A program made the translations under genes and the position numbers. The notes beneath the pieces are model-generated. The model made no database searches and was not told the origin of the DNA. It saw only the letters and a program-made list of their open reading frames with translations. From the NCBI GenBank assembly GCA_009773475.1, contig WSXV01000001.1, positions 124,001 to 188,000 of the forward strand: a DNA stretch of 64,000 nt. The letters are read 5' to 3'. This DNA is from Desulfobulbaceae bacterium (GTDB taxonomy: Bacteria > Desulfobacterota > Desulfobulbia > Desulfobulbales > Desulfocapsaceae). Positions 18,331-27,219 of the stretch are shown here, in pieces (the stretch's first letter is position 1; each line of letters starts with the position of its first letter).

Positions 18331-18732
18331 CTCATCCTCCTATGAATGAATTGAAACTTACAGAATAACCCTTCTTTTCTTCCTACGGTTAGCAAAGTCG
18401 AGACCTAAGTTAAAACGATTTCTATTATTAATGACGCTGAATAGCAGGGCTGTGCGGATTGTGCAACACTAATATTTTTCGTATTTGTATTTGTATTTGT
18501 ATGCGTATACTACGTTTCAGTTTGTTGTTTTATCGAATAATAATAGGCATATTCTATGCAGGTAGGTCTTGTCAAGTTGATTTGAGATTTTAATCAATTC
18601 TTTTTTACAGTCGTGTTGACGAATGGTTTGCAGTCAAAGTGTCCGGGCAAAGGGGACAGATGGAAAAACGAAGAGCTCGTTATGAAAATCATACAAAAAG
18701 CCCCTCTTCTAAGAATCTGGCAAAAGTATTAC
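18331..18732. other. Leader region of the hydrogenase operon
   Basis: No gene seen. It must hold the promoter for the minus-strand hydrogenase operon, but I find no convincing sigma-70 or sigma-54 motif. Visible features are an AT-rich tract, three copies of the hexamer GTATTT at 18481-18498, and the near-palindrome GTATGCGTATAC at 18499-18510. Confidence 0.4.
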
Positions 18733-20163
18733 TTATGGCTTCTCTTTTTTTCCTTTGGTGGAAGAAGAGTGTTTTTTGAAGCCAAAGATCCCGCCGGGCT
18801 TCTCTGAGGAAAAGGCCGGTCCGGTAATTCCCGGACGGGACGGACGTTTGCCGTGTGACACGGGGCGGGATTTTTCTGGTGGTGTCGGCAGGGGCGGTAG
18901 ATCGAGCAGATCGTTGCCAATGGCCGTGCCGCCGGTGGATTCCTGATAAAAATGGAAAAAGAGGAGGCTGCGCTTGAAGTAGCTTTTTTTAGTCAGCCAG
19001 TGGGGCCAGGCACCTTTTTTCTCATGTTGGAGAAAAACCGGCATGCTGCCGATGAGGGAGGCTATCTCCTGGCGGGTGGCGCGGGGCAGGTTCAGCTGGA
19101 CGCCGATTTCCAGATCAAGTTCGGCTCGCAACTGCTTGCTGAACTGATAGGCGGCCGTGCCCTGCAGTTCAAGGCGGATGAAATCAAATTTATTGATGGC
19201 CCAGGGCAGCAGGAGCAGGGACAGCAGGAACTCGTTCGGCAGTTGTTGTCCGCGCTGTTCTTCCGACATTGTGGCACTGATACGATCAATGACCGTAAAG
19301 AGACTCGTCAGTTGATTTCTGCACAAGGTGGCAGGATCTTCATCCTTGTCGGTACTGTCCAGGATCCTTTTATATGGGGTCAGCAGGGCACCGAACAGTC
19401 CGGAGTCGGCTGCCAGGTGAAACCAGTTGCACAGTGCGCCGCTGTGCAGGTCTTTGTAAAGCTCGTCGCGCAGACGGGAGGGCGGGCAAAGGGCTAATTC
19501 ATGGTGGTGATCACAGATGGCCTGCCAGCTTCTGGGTTCGATGGTAAAGCCGGTACGTGCTGCATGGCGGATGGCCCGCAGCATCCGCACTGGATCCCTG
19601 GTGATTCGTTTTTCCGGCTCGCCGACGATGCGAATGATGGCATGGTTGAGGTCGTCGATACCGCCGGCATAATCGAGAATGGTGCCCTGTTCGATTTCAT
19701 AGAACAGGGAATTGATGGTCAGATCCCGGCGCTGGGCGTCATCTTCCAGGCTGCCGAAGGTGTTGTTGGGGGCAAGGACGGTTTCAGGGCCATCAATATC
19801 GAATTCGCTGAGGGAGCGCAGGGTGGATACTTCGATGATCTTGCCGTTGCGGAAGAAGACCTGGACCAGCCGGAAGCGGCGGCCAATGGTCATGCTGTTG
19901 CGGAAGATCTTGCGGATCTGGCCGGGATGGGCATTGGTGCTGATATCGAAATCTTTCGGGGTCCGGCCCAGGTAGAGGTCGCGCACCCCGCCGCCCACCA
20001 GATAGCCGGAAAATCCCGCTTCCTGGAGTTTGCGCAGCACAAAAAGGGCGTCGGCATCCATCATCGCTAAGGTGATGGGATGCTCGCCCGCAGCCAGAAC
20101 GACAGGCAGGGAGCGCTCCAGGATTTTTTTGTTCTTTACCGTATTGTTATGGGGAGTGGTCAT
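18733..20163 (-). CDS. pcnB: Poly(A) polymerase / tRNA nucleotidyltransferase family protein
   Basis: A 476-residue class II nucleotidyltransferase. The head domain shows GYLVGGGVRDLYLG and the catalytic DFDIST. FRNSMTIGRRFRLVQVFF is characteristic of bacterial poly(A) polymerase I, and the Lys/Arg-rich C-terminal tail (last 60 residues) also fits PcnB. It would add 3' A tails to RNA, marking it for decay. A CCA-adding role cannot be excluded because the two activities share the fold. It starts 25 bp after the monooxygenase gene, likely one transcript. No Shine-Dalgarno is obvious. Confidence 0.85.
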   Translation of the reverse strand: MTTPHNNTVKNKKILERSLPVVLAAGEHPITLAMMDADALFVLRKLQEAGFSGYLVGGGVRDLYLGRTPKDFDISTNAHPGQIRKIFRNSMTIGRRFRLVQVFFRNGKIIEVSTLRSLSEFDIDGPETVLAPNNTFGSLEDDAQRRDLTINSLFYEIEQGTILDYAGGIDDLNHAIIRIVGEPEKRITRDPVRMLRAIRHAARTGFTIEPRSWQAICDHHHELALCPPSRLRDELYKDLHSGALCNWFHLAADSGLFGALLTPYKRILDSTDKDEDPATLCRNQLTSLFTVIDRISATMSEEQRGQQLPNEFLLSLLLLPWAINKFDFIRLELQGTAAYQFSKQLRAELDLEIGVQLNLPRATRQEIASLIGSMPVFLQHEKKGAWPHWLTKKSYFKRSLLFFHFYQESTGGTAIGNDLLDLPPLPTPPEKSRPVSHGKRPSRPGITGPAFSSEKPGGIFGFKKHSSSTKGKKEKP

Positions 20164-20188
20164 GCGATATTGTATGGCTGAGGCGATA

Positions 20189-21187
20189 CTATATTGAGCT
20201 CTCGGGCTGGGGGGTAAAGCCGTGTCCTTCTTTGTACACGGATTCGGCCTGGGTCACAAACTGTCGGAAGATTTCAGCCACGGGCAGAATCTCTTTCATC
20301 TTGTAGGTGTTGGCCCCGGAGAAGACCAGCCCTTCTTCGACATTGCCATCTCTGGACATGCGGAGCCGTTCGCTGATGCAGTAATGATGGTCGCATTTTT
20401 TCAGGCATTTGTAGTCGCACCGCTTGGCGGAGACGTCTTCACCCCTGGCCATGGCCTGAATAAAGGGGGTGTTAATCGCCCGCCCGGGCATGCCGACGGG
20501 GGAGGAGGTGAGGACGATGTCTTCTTTTTTCGCGTCCAGAAAGGTCTGCTTGAAGCTGTCGGCCACATCGCATTCTTCGCTCAAAACAAAGCGGGAGGCG
20601 ATCTGGATGCCGTCGGCGCCATATTTGTCCATCATTTCGGCCATTTCGTAGCCATCGGTGATGCCGCCGGCGGCAATGAGCGGCACCTTGCTGATTACAT
20701 CGCGGATGGGGGGGAAGATCTCGCGCAAGGGGCGATCGGTGCCCAGATGACCACCTGCTTCAGCGGCCTCAACAACGATGGCGGAGGCGCCCAGCTTTTC
20801 GGCGAGCTTGGCAATCCCCGGCGAGGAGACGATCATGACGATGGGGACATTGTGTTCCTGGCCGATCTTGAAGATATCGCGGGAAAATCCGGCACCGGTG
20901 AAGATCATGTCAATGCCAGCGTCAATGGAGCACATCACCAGGCTGTGGAAATCTTTCATCGCATACATGATGTTGACCGCGATAATCCCTGTGGTGGCGG
21001 CCTTGGCCTTGAGGATATCGGCCCTGAGTTCCTCGGTGGGGAGGCCTGAGCCGCCGATAATGCCTATGCCGCCGCAATTGGCAACCGGCACGGCCAGCGC
21101 TGCGGTGGAGACCCGGATGGACATGCCACCTTGAATCAGAGGGATGCTGGCGGTGAAATTAGCAATCTTTAGTGGGGGTAACTTCAT
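20189..21187 (-). CDS. Nitronate monooxygenase / FabK-like FMN enzyme
   Basis: A 332-residue TIM-barrel flavoprotein of the 2-nitropropane dioxygenase family. Typical segments: PLIQGGMS near the start, ANCGGIGIIGGSG, EAAEAGGHLG with the His used by this family, and IAAGGITDGYEMAEMM with ADGIQIASRF for phosphate/FMN binding. FabK-type enoyl-ACP reductases share the fold, and the substrate cannot be told from sequence. Unusual is a compact cysteine cluster near residues 245-258 (CDYKCLKKCDHHYC), a possible metal or Fe-S site seen in some anaerobe members. First gene of a probable two-gene unit with pcnB. Confidence 0.85.
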   Translation of the reverse strand: MKLPPLKIANFTASIPLIQGGMSIRVSTAALAVPVANCGGIGIIGGSGLPTEELRADILKAKAATTGIIAVNIMYAMKDFHSLVMCSIDAGIDMIFTGAGFSRDIFKIGQEHNVPIVMIVSSPGIAKLAEKLGASAIVVEAAEAGGHLGTDRPLREIFPPIRDVISKVPLIAAGGITDGYEMAEMMDKYGADGIQIASRFVLSEECDVADSFKQTFLDAKKEDIVLTSSPVGMPGRAINTPFIQAMARGEDVSAKRCDYKCLKKCDHHYCISERLRMSRDGNVEEGLVFSGANTYKMKEILPVAEIFRQFVTQAESVYKEGHGFTPQPESSI

Positions 21188-21705
21188 TTGGGTGGAAAAC
21201 TCCTGTAATCAAGAATAAATCGCTCTGAAAGGAAGCCGAAGGGCTCTTCGCAGGATCCAGACGGCATAAGTGTTTGTAATTTATTAGTTATAAAAGAGAA
21301 AATCCTTTGTAACTGTTTCTGAGAATTAGGGGCTGGACATGAAAAAATAATAATGCTCTCCTTACCATGTTTTGTCAAGCGGTGCCGCAGGAAAGTGCAG
21401 AAACCTTTGATTTGAGCAGTGGGAAAATGATTCAGCCAGGATGTTTCCCGCTATCAACGTTGGACGGAGCGGCTTTTCCGCACCATCCTTGACTTTTGCC
21501 CTGATTTATTGTTATTCTTTAATGTTGATTTTTGAAAATTTTAAAGAATCGAGGTTCTTGCGCAATGACCGGGGATGGACTGCAGGATCATTTTACAAGG
21601 GGCTTTATTTATAAGGGTTTGCAGTACAAGATGGACCAGTCGCAATATCGTGTGTTGAGTAAGCTATCAGCGTTACATGTGGGATGATTTCAGGAGGATC
21701 AGCCG
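21188..21705. other. Divergent intergenic region before hisS
   Basis: 518 bp between the minus-strand monooxygenase and hisS. No gene seen. It contains the putative hisS promoter. Confidence 0.4.
21490..21519 (+). promoter_or_regulatory. Putative sigma-70 promoter of hisS
   Basis: TTGACT (21490-21495) and TATTCT (21514-21519) with an 18-bp spacer, about 190 bp upstream of hisS. The sequence match is reasonable; position and activity are inferred. Confidence 0.4.
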
Positions 21706-22989
21706 TTGAATATTAAAGCCTTGAATGGTTTCAAAGATGTCCTTCCCGGTGAGGTGGAGCAGTGGCAGCGGGTGGAGACGGCGGCCCGGGATATCTTTGC
21801 CCGGTTTAATTTTTCCGAGATCAGATTGCCGATCCTTGAAAAGACCGACCTTTTTGCCCGTGCCATCGGTGAGACTACCGATATCGTCGAAAAAGAGATG
21901 TACACCTTTGTCGACAAGCAGGTGACCATGCGCCCCGAGGCCACGGCCTCACTGCTGCGGGCCTATATCGAGCATGGTCTGCATGTCCAGAAACCGGTGC
22001 AGCGGCTGTTCACCATCGGCCCGATGTTTCGCCATGAGCGGCCCCAGAAGGGCAGGCTTCGTCAGTTTCATCAGATGGATGTCGAGGTGCTGGGCTCTGC
22101 CGATCCCCGGGTGGATGCCGAGCTGATGGCAATGGGCGCCCTGCTGTTGCACGAGCTCGGCCTGTCCGTGACTCTCGAGATGAACTCCCTCGGCTGTCCG
22201 GCCTGTCGGCCCGCCTTTCGCACGGCCCTGCTCACCTTTCTTGAGGAGCGCCACGAGTCCCTGTGTGATGACTGCAAGCGCCGCAGCAGTACCAATCCCC
22301 TGCGGGTGCTGGATTGCAAGAATCCCCGATGCCGTGAGCAGGTACTGGAGGCGCCCTCGCTGCTGGACTTTCTTTGTGCAGGTTGTGCGGACCATCTTCG
22401 GTTGGTGCAGGAAGGGCTGGAGCAACTGGGCGTTGTCTACAGCCTCAATAAATTTATGGTGCGCGGACTCGATTATTATACCCGCACCACCTTTGAGTTT
22501 ATCACCGCTGATCTTGGCGCCCAGGCCGCAGTTGGCGCCGGTGGCCGCTATGACGGCCTGGTCGAGCAGCTGGGCGGGCCGAAAGTTTCCGGTATCGGGT
22601 TTGCCCTCGGCATGGAGCGTCTGGTGCTGCTTTTGCAGCAGCAGGAAACGGAGGCGGCATCCGCCAGCCCGGCGCTCTTTGTGGCCGGTATCGGCGAGCA
22701 GGCCTCCGGGTATGCCTTTGGCCTGACCCATGCCCTGCGTAGGGCCGGGATGGCGGTGGCCATGGATCTGGAGGGCCGCAGCCTGAAGAGCCAGATGAAG
22801 CAGGCCGGCAAGCTGAAGGCCGCCAATGTCCTGATCATCGGGGACGATGAGCTGGCCGCAAGCCTGGCCCAGATCAGAAATATGAACACCCAGCAGCAGC
22901 AGAATGTTGAGCTCCAGGAGACAGCAGCAACGGTGCAAGCGCTCCTCCAGTTGACATCTTCTTCACCATTAACATCCACATCTATTTGA
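21706..22989 (+). CDS. hisS: Histidyl-tRNA synthetase
   Basis: A 427-residue class II synthetase that charges tRNA-His. Motif 2 (GPMFRHERPQKGRLRQFHQMD) and the histidine-binding GLDYYTRTTFEF are clear, followed by the C-terminal anticodon-binding domain (about 325-410). It contains a four-cysteine insertion (CPACRP...CDDCKR...CKNPRC...CAGC) in the middle, as in many bacterial HisRS. The start is TTG at 21706, supported by AGGAGG eight nucleotides upstream. aspS follows after 7 bp. Confidence 0.97.
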   Translation: MNIKALNGFKDVLPGEVEQWQRVETAARDIFARFNFSEIRLPILEKTDLFARAIGETTDIVEKEMYTFVDKQVTMRPEATASLLRAYIEHGLHVQKPVQRLFTIGPMFRHERPQKGRLRQFHQMDVEVLGSADPRVDAELMAMGALLLHELGLSVTLEMNSLGCPACRPAFRTALLTFLEERHESLCDDCKRRSSTNPLRVLDCKNPRCREQVLEAPSLLDFLCAGCADHLRLVQEGLEQLGVVYSLNKFMVRGLDYYTRTTFEFITADLGAQAAVGAGGRYDGLVEQLGGPKVSGIGFALGMERLVLLLQQQETEAASASPALFVAGIGEQASGYAFGLTHALRRAGMAVAMDLEGRSLKSQMKQAGKLKAANVLIIGDDELAASLAQIRNMNTQQQQNVELQETAATVQALLQLTSSSPLTSTSI

Positions 22990-22996
22990 GAATCAC

Positions 22997-24781
22997 ATGG
23001 AATCAATGGGAAATTTACGCAGAACCCATTTCTGCAACGATCTAGGCAAGGGCAATATTGGTGAGGACGTGGTCCTTATGGGCTGGGTTTTACGTCGGCG
23101 CGATCATGGCGGCGTCATTTTTATCGACCTGCGTGACCGCCATGGATTGACCCAGGTGGTTTTTAATCCCGAGATGAACCAGGCGGTGCACGCCAAGGCC
23201 CATCAGCTGCGCAGTGAGTGGGTTATCGCCCTGCGCGGCCGGGTGGTGGCGCGGCTTGAGGGGATGGAGAATGCCAAACTGGCCACCGGTGCCATCGAGA
23301 TCATGGTGGATGAATTGCGGATCCTCAACACCAGCGAGACGCCGCCCTTTCCCCTCGATGAGGAGATGGAGATTTCCGACAACCTGCGCCTCCAGTATCG
23401 CTATCTCGATCTGCGTCGCCCGGCCATGGCGGCCAAGCTGATCATGCGCCACAAGGCGGTGCAGGCGATTCGCAATTATCTCAACGACAATGCCTTCCTC
23501 GAGGTCGAGACCCCGATGCTCACCCGCTCCACTCCGGAGGGGGCCCGGGATTATCTGGTGCCGAGCCGGGTCAATGCCGGTAAGTTCTATGCCCTGCCCC
23601 AGTCGCCCCAGCTCTTTAAACAGCTGTTGATGGTGGCGGGCATGGATCGCTACTACCAGATCGTCAAGTGTTTCCGCGATGAAGACCTGCGCGCCGACCG
23701 CCAGCCCGAATTTACCCAGATCGATATGGAGCTCTCCTTTGTCGATGAGGAGCAGATCATTGAAATCACTGAGGGGATGATCGCCAAACTGTTCAAGGAG
23801 ACCCTGGATCTTGACGTGGCCCCGCCCTTTGGCCGGATCACCTATGATGAGTCGGTGAGCCGTTTCGGCACCGATCGGCCCGATACCCGCTTTGGCTTTG
23901 AGCTCACCGATCTCACCGAGATCGCCCGCACCTGTAGCTTCAAGGTCTTCCGGGCCATTGCCGATGAGGGCGGCACCGTCCGCGCCATAAACGCCAAGGG
24001 CTGCGCCACCTTCTCCCGCAAGGATCTCGACGATCTCACCGACTTTGTGGCCCAGTTCGGCGCCAAGGGTCTGGCCTGGGTGAAGATGAAGGCCGATGGC
24101 GAGTGGCAGTCACCCATTGCCAAGTTCTTCAGCGATGAGGAACGGGCGGCCATGGGCAAGGTTTTGGATGCCCAGGAGGGCGATCTGCTCTTTTTCGGCG
24201 CCGATACCAAGGCGGTGGTGCTGCAGGTGCTCTCCGAATTGCGCCTCGAACTGGCCCGTCGTTTGGGGCTGCTCAAGCGCGATGTGTTCAACTTTGTCTG
24301 GGTCACCGATTTTCCCCTGGTGGAGTATGATGCCCGCGAAAAACGCTATCAGGCCCTCCATCATCCCTTCACCGCCCCCAAGGAAGAAGATGTGGACAAG
24401 CTGGAGACCGATCCGGGTGCGGTGTACAGCCGGGCCTATGATCTGGTGCTCAATGGCACCGAGATCGGCGGCGGCTCCATCCGTATCCATCAGCGGGCCA
24501 TGCAGAGCCGGGTGCTCTCTGTCCTCGGCATTGCCGAAGAAGAGGCCATGGACAAGTTCGGCTTTCTCCTCCGTGCCCTTGAGCTCGGGGCCCCGCCCCA
24601 TGGCGGCTTGGCCTTTGGCCTGGATCGACTGATGATGCTGATCACCGGCAGCGACTCCATCCGCGACGTCATTGCCTTCCCCAAGACCCAAAAGGCCACC
24701 TGTCCGCTCACCGAGGCCCCGGCAGCAGTGGCGAGAAAGCAGCTGACTGAACTTCATCTCCGTCCCGACTGGAAGGAATAA
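22997..24781 (+). CDS. aspS: Aspartyl-tRNA synthetase
   Basis: A 594-residue bacterial-type AspRS: N-terminal OB anticodon domain (about 10-115), catalytic core with motif 2 (CFRDEDLRADRQPEFTQID), the bacterial GAD insertion (about 300-410) and motif 3 (GGLAFGLDRLMMLITG). Length and domain order are normal. It starts 7 bp after hisS, so the pair is co-transcribed. A second in-frame ATG three codons in is an alternative start. An A-family repeat follows directly after the stop codon. Confidence 0.97.
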   Translation: MESMGNLRRTHFCNDLGKGNIGEDVVLMGWVLRRRDHGGVIFIDLRDRHGLTQVVFNPEMNQAVHAKAHQLRSEWVIALRGRVVARLEGMENAKLATGAIEIMVDELRILNTSETPPFPLDEEMEISDNLRLQYRYLDLRRPAMAAKLIMRHKAVQAIRNYLNDNAFLEVETPMLTRSTPEGARDYLVPSRVNAGKFYALPQSPQLFKQLLMVAGMDRYYQIVKCFRDEDLRADRQPEFTQIDMELSFVDEEQIIEITEGMIAKLFKETLDLDVAPPFGRITYDESVSRFGTDRPDTRFGFELTDLTEIARTCSFKVFRAIADEGGTVRAINAKGCATFSRKDLDDLTDFVAQFGAKGLAWVKMKADGEWQSPIAKFFSDEERAAMGKVLDAQEGDLLFFGADTKAVVLQVLSELRLELARRLGLLKRDVFNFVWVTDFPLVEYDAREKRYQALHHPFTAPKEEDVDKLETDPGAVYSRAYDLVLNGTEIGGGSIRIHQRAMQSRVLSVLGIAEEEAMDKFGFLLRALELGAPPHGGLAFGLDRLMMLITGSDSIRDVIAFPKTQKATCPLTEAPAAVARKQLTELHLRPDWKE

Positions 24782-24790
24782 TTCGAATTC

Positions 24791-24970
24791 TCAATCAAGT
24801 GTTACATCTCCGGCTCGTTCGGCAGCGAAAACACCCCTCCCTTGATGGGAGGGGTTGGGGGTGGGTGAAGCTGCAATAAGCCGTATCCATACGTGCTTTC
24901 CCACTCTCTGACCCTTGCCATGAACAAGGGAAATTCTGGAAACTCCACGGTTGATATGGAAATGGAGTAA
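24791..24970. repeat. Interspersed repeat family A, copy 1
   Basis: About 180 bp, one of four related copies (others at 30906, 38089 and 42421). Shared blocks: CCGGCTCGTTCGG, a CCCCTCCC/GGGAGGGG hairpin, GGTTGGGGGTGGGTGAAGC, and GGGAAATTCTGGAAAC. This copy has lost most of the second GC-rich hairpin. Confidence 0.85.
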
Positions 24971-25070
24971 GGGCCATGCCTCAGGTGCAGAGTCAAGGGG
25001 AGTCCGCAATGACTCCTCCCGGCTCACCACAGGTCAGTTTTCTTCCCATAAAAATCCCTTTCCTGCCAAT

Positions 25071-25104
25071 TTCTAATCCAATCCTAACAATCCCGTGCTA
25101 TTGT
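25071..25104 (+). promoter_or_regulatory. Putative Pho box and -10 of phoR
   Basis: Two 11-bp direct repeats, TTCTAATCCAA (25071-25081) and TCCTAACAATC (25082-25092), then 6 bp and TATTGT (25099-25104). The same repeat, spacing and hexamer type occur upstream of pstS, which supports PhoB binding. Inferred from this two-gene comparison only. Confidence 0.6.
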
Positions 25105-25148
25105 CGTGAAATATTTTTTTCACTCACAATCAAGAAAAGGGAATCCCC

Positions 25149-26933
25149 ATGCAGCACCGACGTCTTTTCTGGCTTCTCTATCCAAGTCAGCTCCTCATTA
25201 CCCTGGCCGTTCTTCTCGCCTTTACCTGGATCGGAATCTCGGCCATCCACACCTTTCAAGTCAACGAGAAGGCAAATGATCTGGAGGAGCGGGCCCATCT
25301 TGTAGCCGGCAGCATTTATCAGTATCTGGTCAGCGATGACAGGGCCGGTCTGGAACTCTTTACTCGGGTGGCTGGCCAGAGGTCCGGCACCAGGCTGACG
25401 GTGATTGCCCTGGATGGCAAGGTCCTAGCCGATTCAGAAGAAGATCCGGCCCGTATGGAAAATCATCAAGACCGGCCCGAGGTCATCGCCGCCCAAGCCG
25501 GAAAGATTCTTCCCACCCTACGTTTCAGTCAGACCCTGCAGCAGAAACTGATGTATGTCGCCATTGCCTTGCAACATGATGGCCACACCAAAGGCATTCT
25601 GCGCATGGCCGTGCCGCTAGCCGGTATCGATCAGGAACTTGCCGTGGTCTATCGAAAAATGATCTGGGGCTGTCTGCTGGTGCTGCTGGCGGCGGCCCTG
25701 GTTGCCTGGTTTGTGGCTCGTCGGATCAGTCGGCCGCTGGAGCAGATGAAGCTGGGGGTCGAGCGCCTGGCCATGGGCGATTTCGGCATGCGCATCCGGG
25801 TGGAGGGGGCGGAAGAGATGGCCAGTCTGGCCCGCGCCCTCAATGAAATGTCGGCCCAGCTTGATTCCCGGATTCAGACCATCGTCGGCCAGCACAGCCA
25901 GTTGAAGGCGGTCTTTGCCAGTATGGTGGAGGGCGTGATCACCGTGGATATCGAGGAAAGGATCATGGATGTCAACCAGTCCGGCGCGAAGCTGCTTAAT
26001 ATTGATCCTGAAAAAGTCCGGGGGAAGAGTATCCTGCTGGCCGTGCGCAATACCCATCTCCAAAATTTCGTCAAAAATGCCCTGGCCTGCTCCACTCCGC
26101 TGGAAGGTGAGTTCAGCAGTCGGCTTGGTGCGGATGGCCAGGAAAAATATTTTTACGCCCATGGGGCACGATTGCACAACGCTCAGGGACAGACCACCGG
26201 CGCCCTGATTGTTATCAACGATGTGACCAAGCTGCGTCGCCTGGAGTCGATCCGCCGTGATTTTGTGGCCAATGTCTCCCATGAGCTGAAAACGCCGATT
26301 ACCTCCATTGAGGGGTTTTCGGAAACCTTGCTCGATGGCGCCCTTGATGAACCGGAAGATGCCCGCCGATTTGTCGAGATTATCAACAAACAGGCCTCGC
26401 GGCTGCACGCCATCGTCGAGGATCTGCTGGCCCTGTCGCGGGTGGAACAGGGGGCCAAGCAGGAGGAGATTGCCCTGCACAAGCTGCCGGTGCTCGATGT
26501 GTTGCAGTCGGCCATTCAGAGTTGCAACCCAAAGGCGTCGGCGGAAGAGGTGGCGGTCAGTCTGGTCTGTGAACAGGGGATTGTCGCTGAGATTAATCCG
26601 GCCCTGCTGGAACAGGCGGCGATCAATCTTCTCGATAACGCCATTAAATACAGCGGCAAGGGCAGCGTGATCCGGGTGGTGGCGGAAAAGCAGCCAGGCG
26701 AGGTGTTGATCCGGGTCTGTGATAACGGCGTCGGGATTGCCAAACAGGATGTGGAGCGCATCTTTGAGCGATTCTATCGGGTGGATAAGGCCCGCAGCGC
26801 CAAAATGGGCGGCACCGGCTTAGGGCTCTCCATCGTCAAGCATATTGCTGCCGCCCACCATGGCCATGTCTCGGTGGAGAGCAGTCCCGGCAAAGGCAGC
26901 ACCTTCACCCTGCATTTGCCGATGAAGGATTGA
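25149..26933 (+). CDS. phoR: Phosphate-regulon sensor histidine kinase PhoR
   Basis: A 594-residue membrane kinase. Two hydrophobic helices (about 8-31 and 173-195) flank an extracytoplasmic sensor region; then come HAMP, a PAS domain (about 258-365), HisKA with the phospho-accepting His in ANVSHELKTPI, and HATPase_c with DNAIKYS, DNGVGI and GTGLGLSIVKHI. Its domain order matches PhoR of phosphate regulons. The likely partner phoB lies about 17.5 kb away, beside pst and phoU. A Pho-box-like repeat precedes the gene, so autoregulation by PhoB is plausible. Shine-Dalgarno AAGGGA lies eight bases before the ATG. Confidence 0.88.
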   Translation: MQHRRLFWLLYPSQLLITLAVLLAFTWIGISAIHTFQVNEKANDLEERAHLVAGSIYQYLVSDDRAGLELFTRVAGQRSGTRLTVIALDGKVLADSEEDPARMENHQDRPEVIAAQAGKILPTLRFSQTLQQKLMYVAIALQHDGHTKGILRMAVPLAGIDQELAVVYRKMIWGCLLVLLAAALVAWFVARRISRPLEQMKLGVERLAMGDFGMRIRVEGAEEMASLARALNEMSAQLDSRIQTIVGQHSQLKAVFASMVEGVITVDIEERIMDVNQSGAKLLNIDPEKVRGKSILLAVRNTHLQNFVKNALACSTPLEGEFSSRLGADGQEKYFYAHGARLHNAQGQTTGALIVINDVTKLRRLESIRRDFVANVSHELKTPITSIEGFSETLLDGALDEPEDARRFVEIINKQASRLHAIVEDLLALSRVEQGAKQEEIALHKLPVLDVLQSAIQSCNPKASAEEVAVSLVCEQGIVAEINPALLEQAAINLLDNAIKYSGKGSVIRVVAEKQPGEVLIRVCDNGVGIAKQDVERIFERFYRVDKARSAKMGGTGLGLSIVKHIAAAHHGHVSVESSPGKGSTFTLHLPMKD

Positions 26934-27008
26934 TGGAATTGGGAAGAAAAAAACGGTAGGGAAGGCTCTCGGAGTCTGGCACAGTCGCTTCCCTGCAAAA
27001 TATCCCCA

Positions 27009-27091
27009 CCGTCATTCCCGAGAGCTTTTAATCGGGAATCCAGTTTTGTGAATTCAGTACGTTATGGATTCCCGCATGCGCGGGAATGACG
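27009..27091. repeat. Interspersed repeat family E, copy 1
   Basis: Composite element: CGTCATTCCCGAGAGC, ATCGGGAATCC, then GGATTCCCGCATGCGCGGGA followed by ATGACG. Another full copy is at 36203 and fragments at 37588 and 56620. A widely seen type of palindromic intergenic repeat. Confidence 0.8.
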
Positions 27092-27219
27092 AATATTGAG
27101 CTGAGTTCGTTATCTTACAAAGGGCCCAGATGGGAAACCTTTTCCTACCATTATTCACTGCGTTCAAGTCCCCTCCTTGTTGAGGAGGGGGTTGGGGGTG
27201 GTGCAGTTCAGGCGGCAAA

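Noticed and set aside
18421-18500. Sigma-54 promoter for the hydrogenase operon
   Set aside because: A TTGCAC occurs on the minus strand but without the GG at the required -24 distance.
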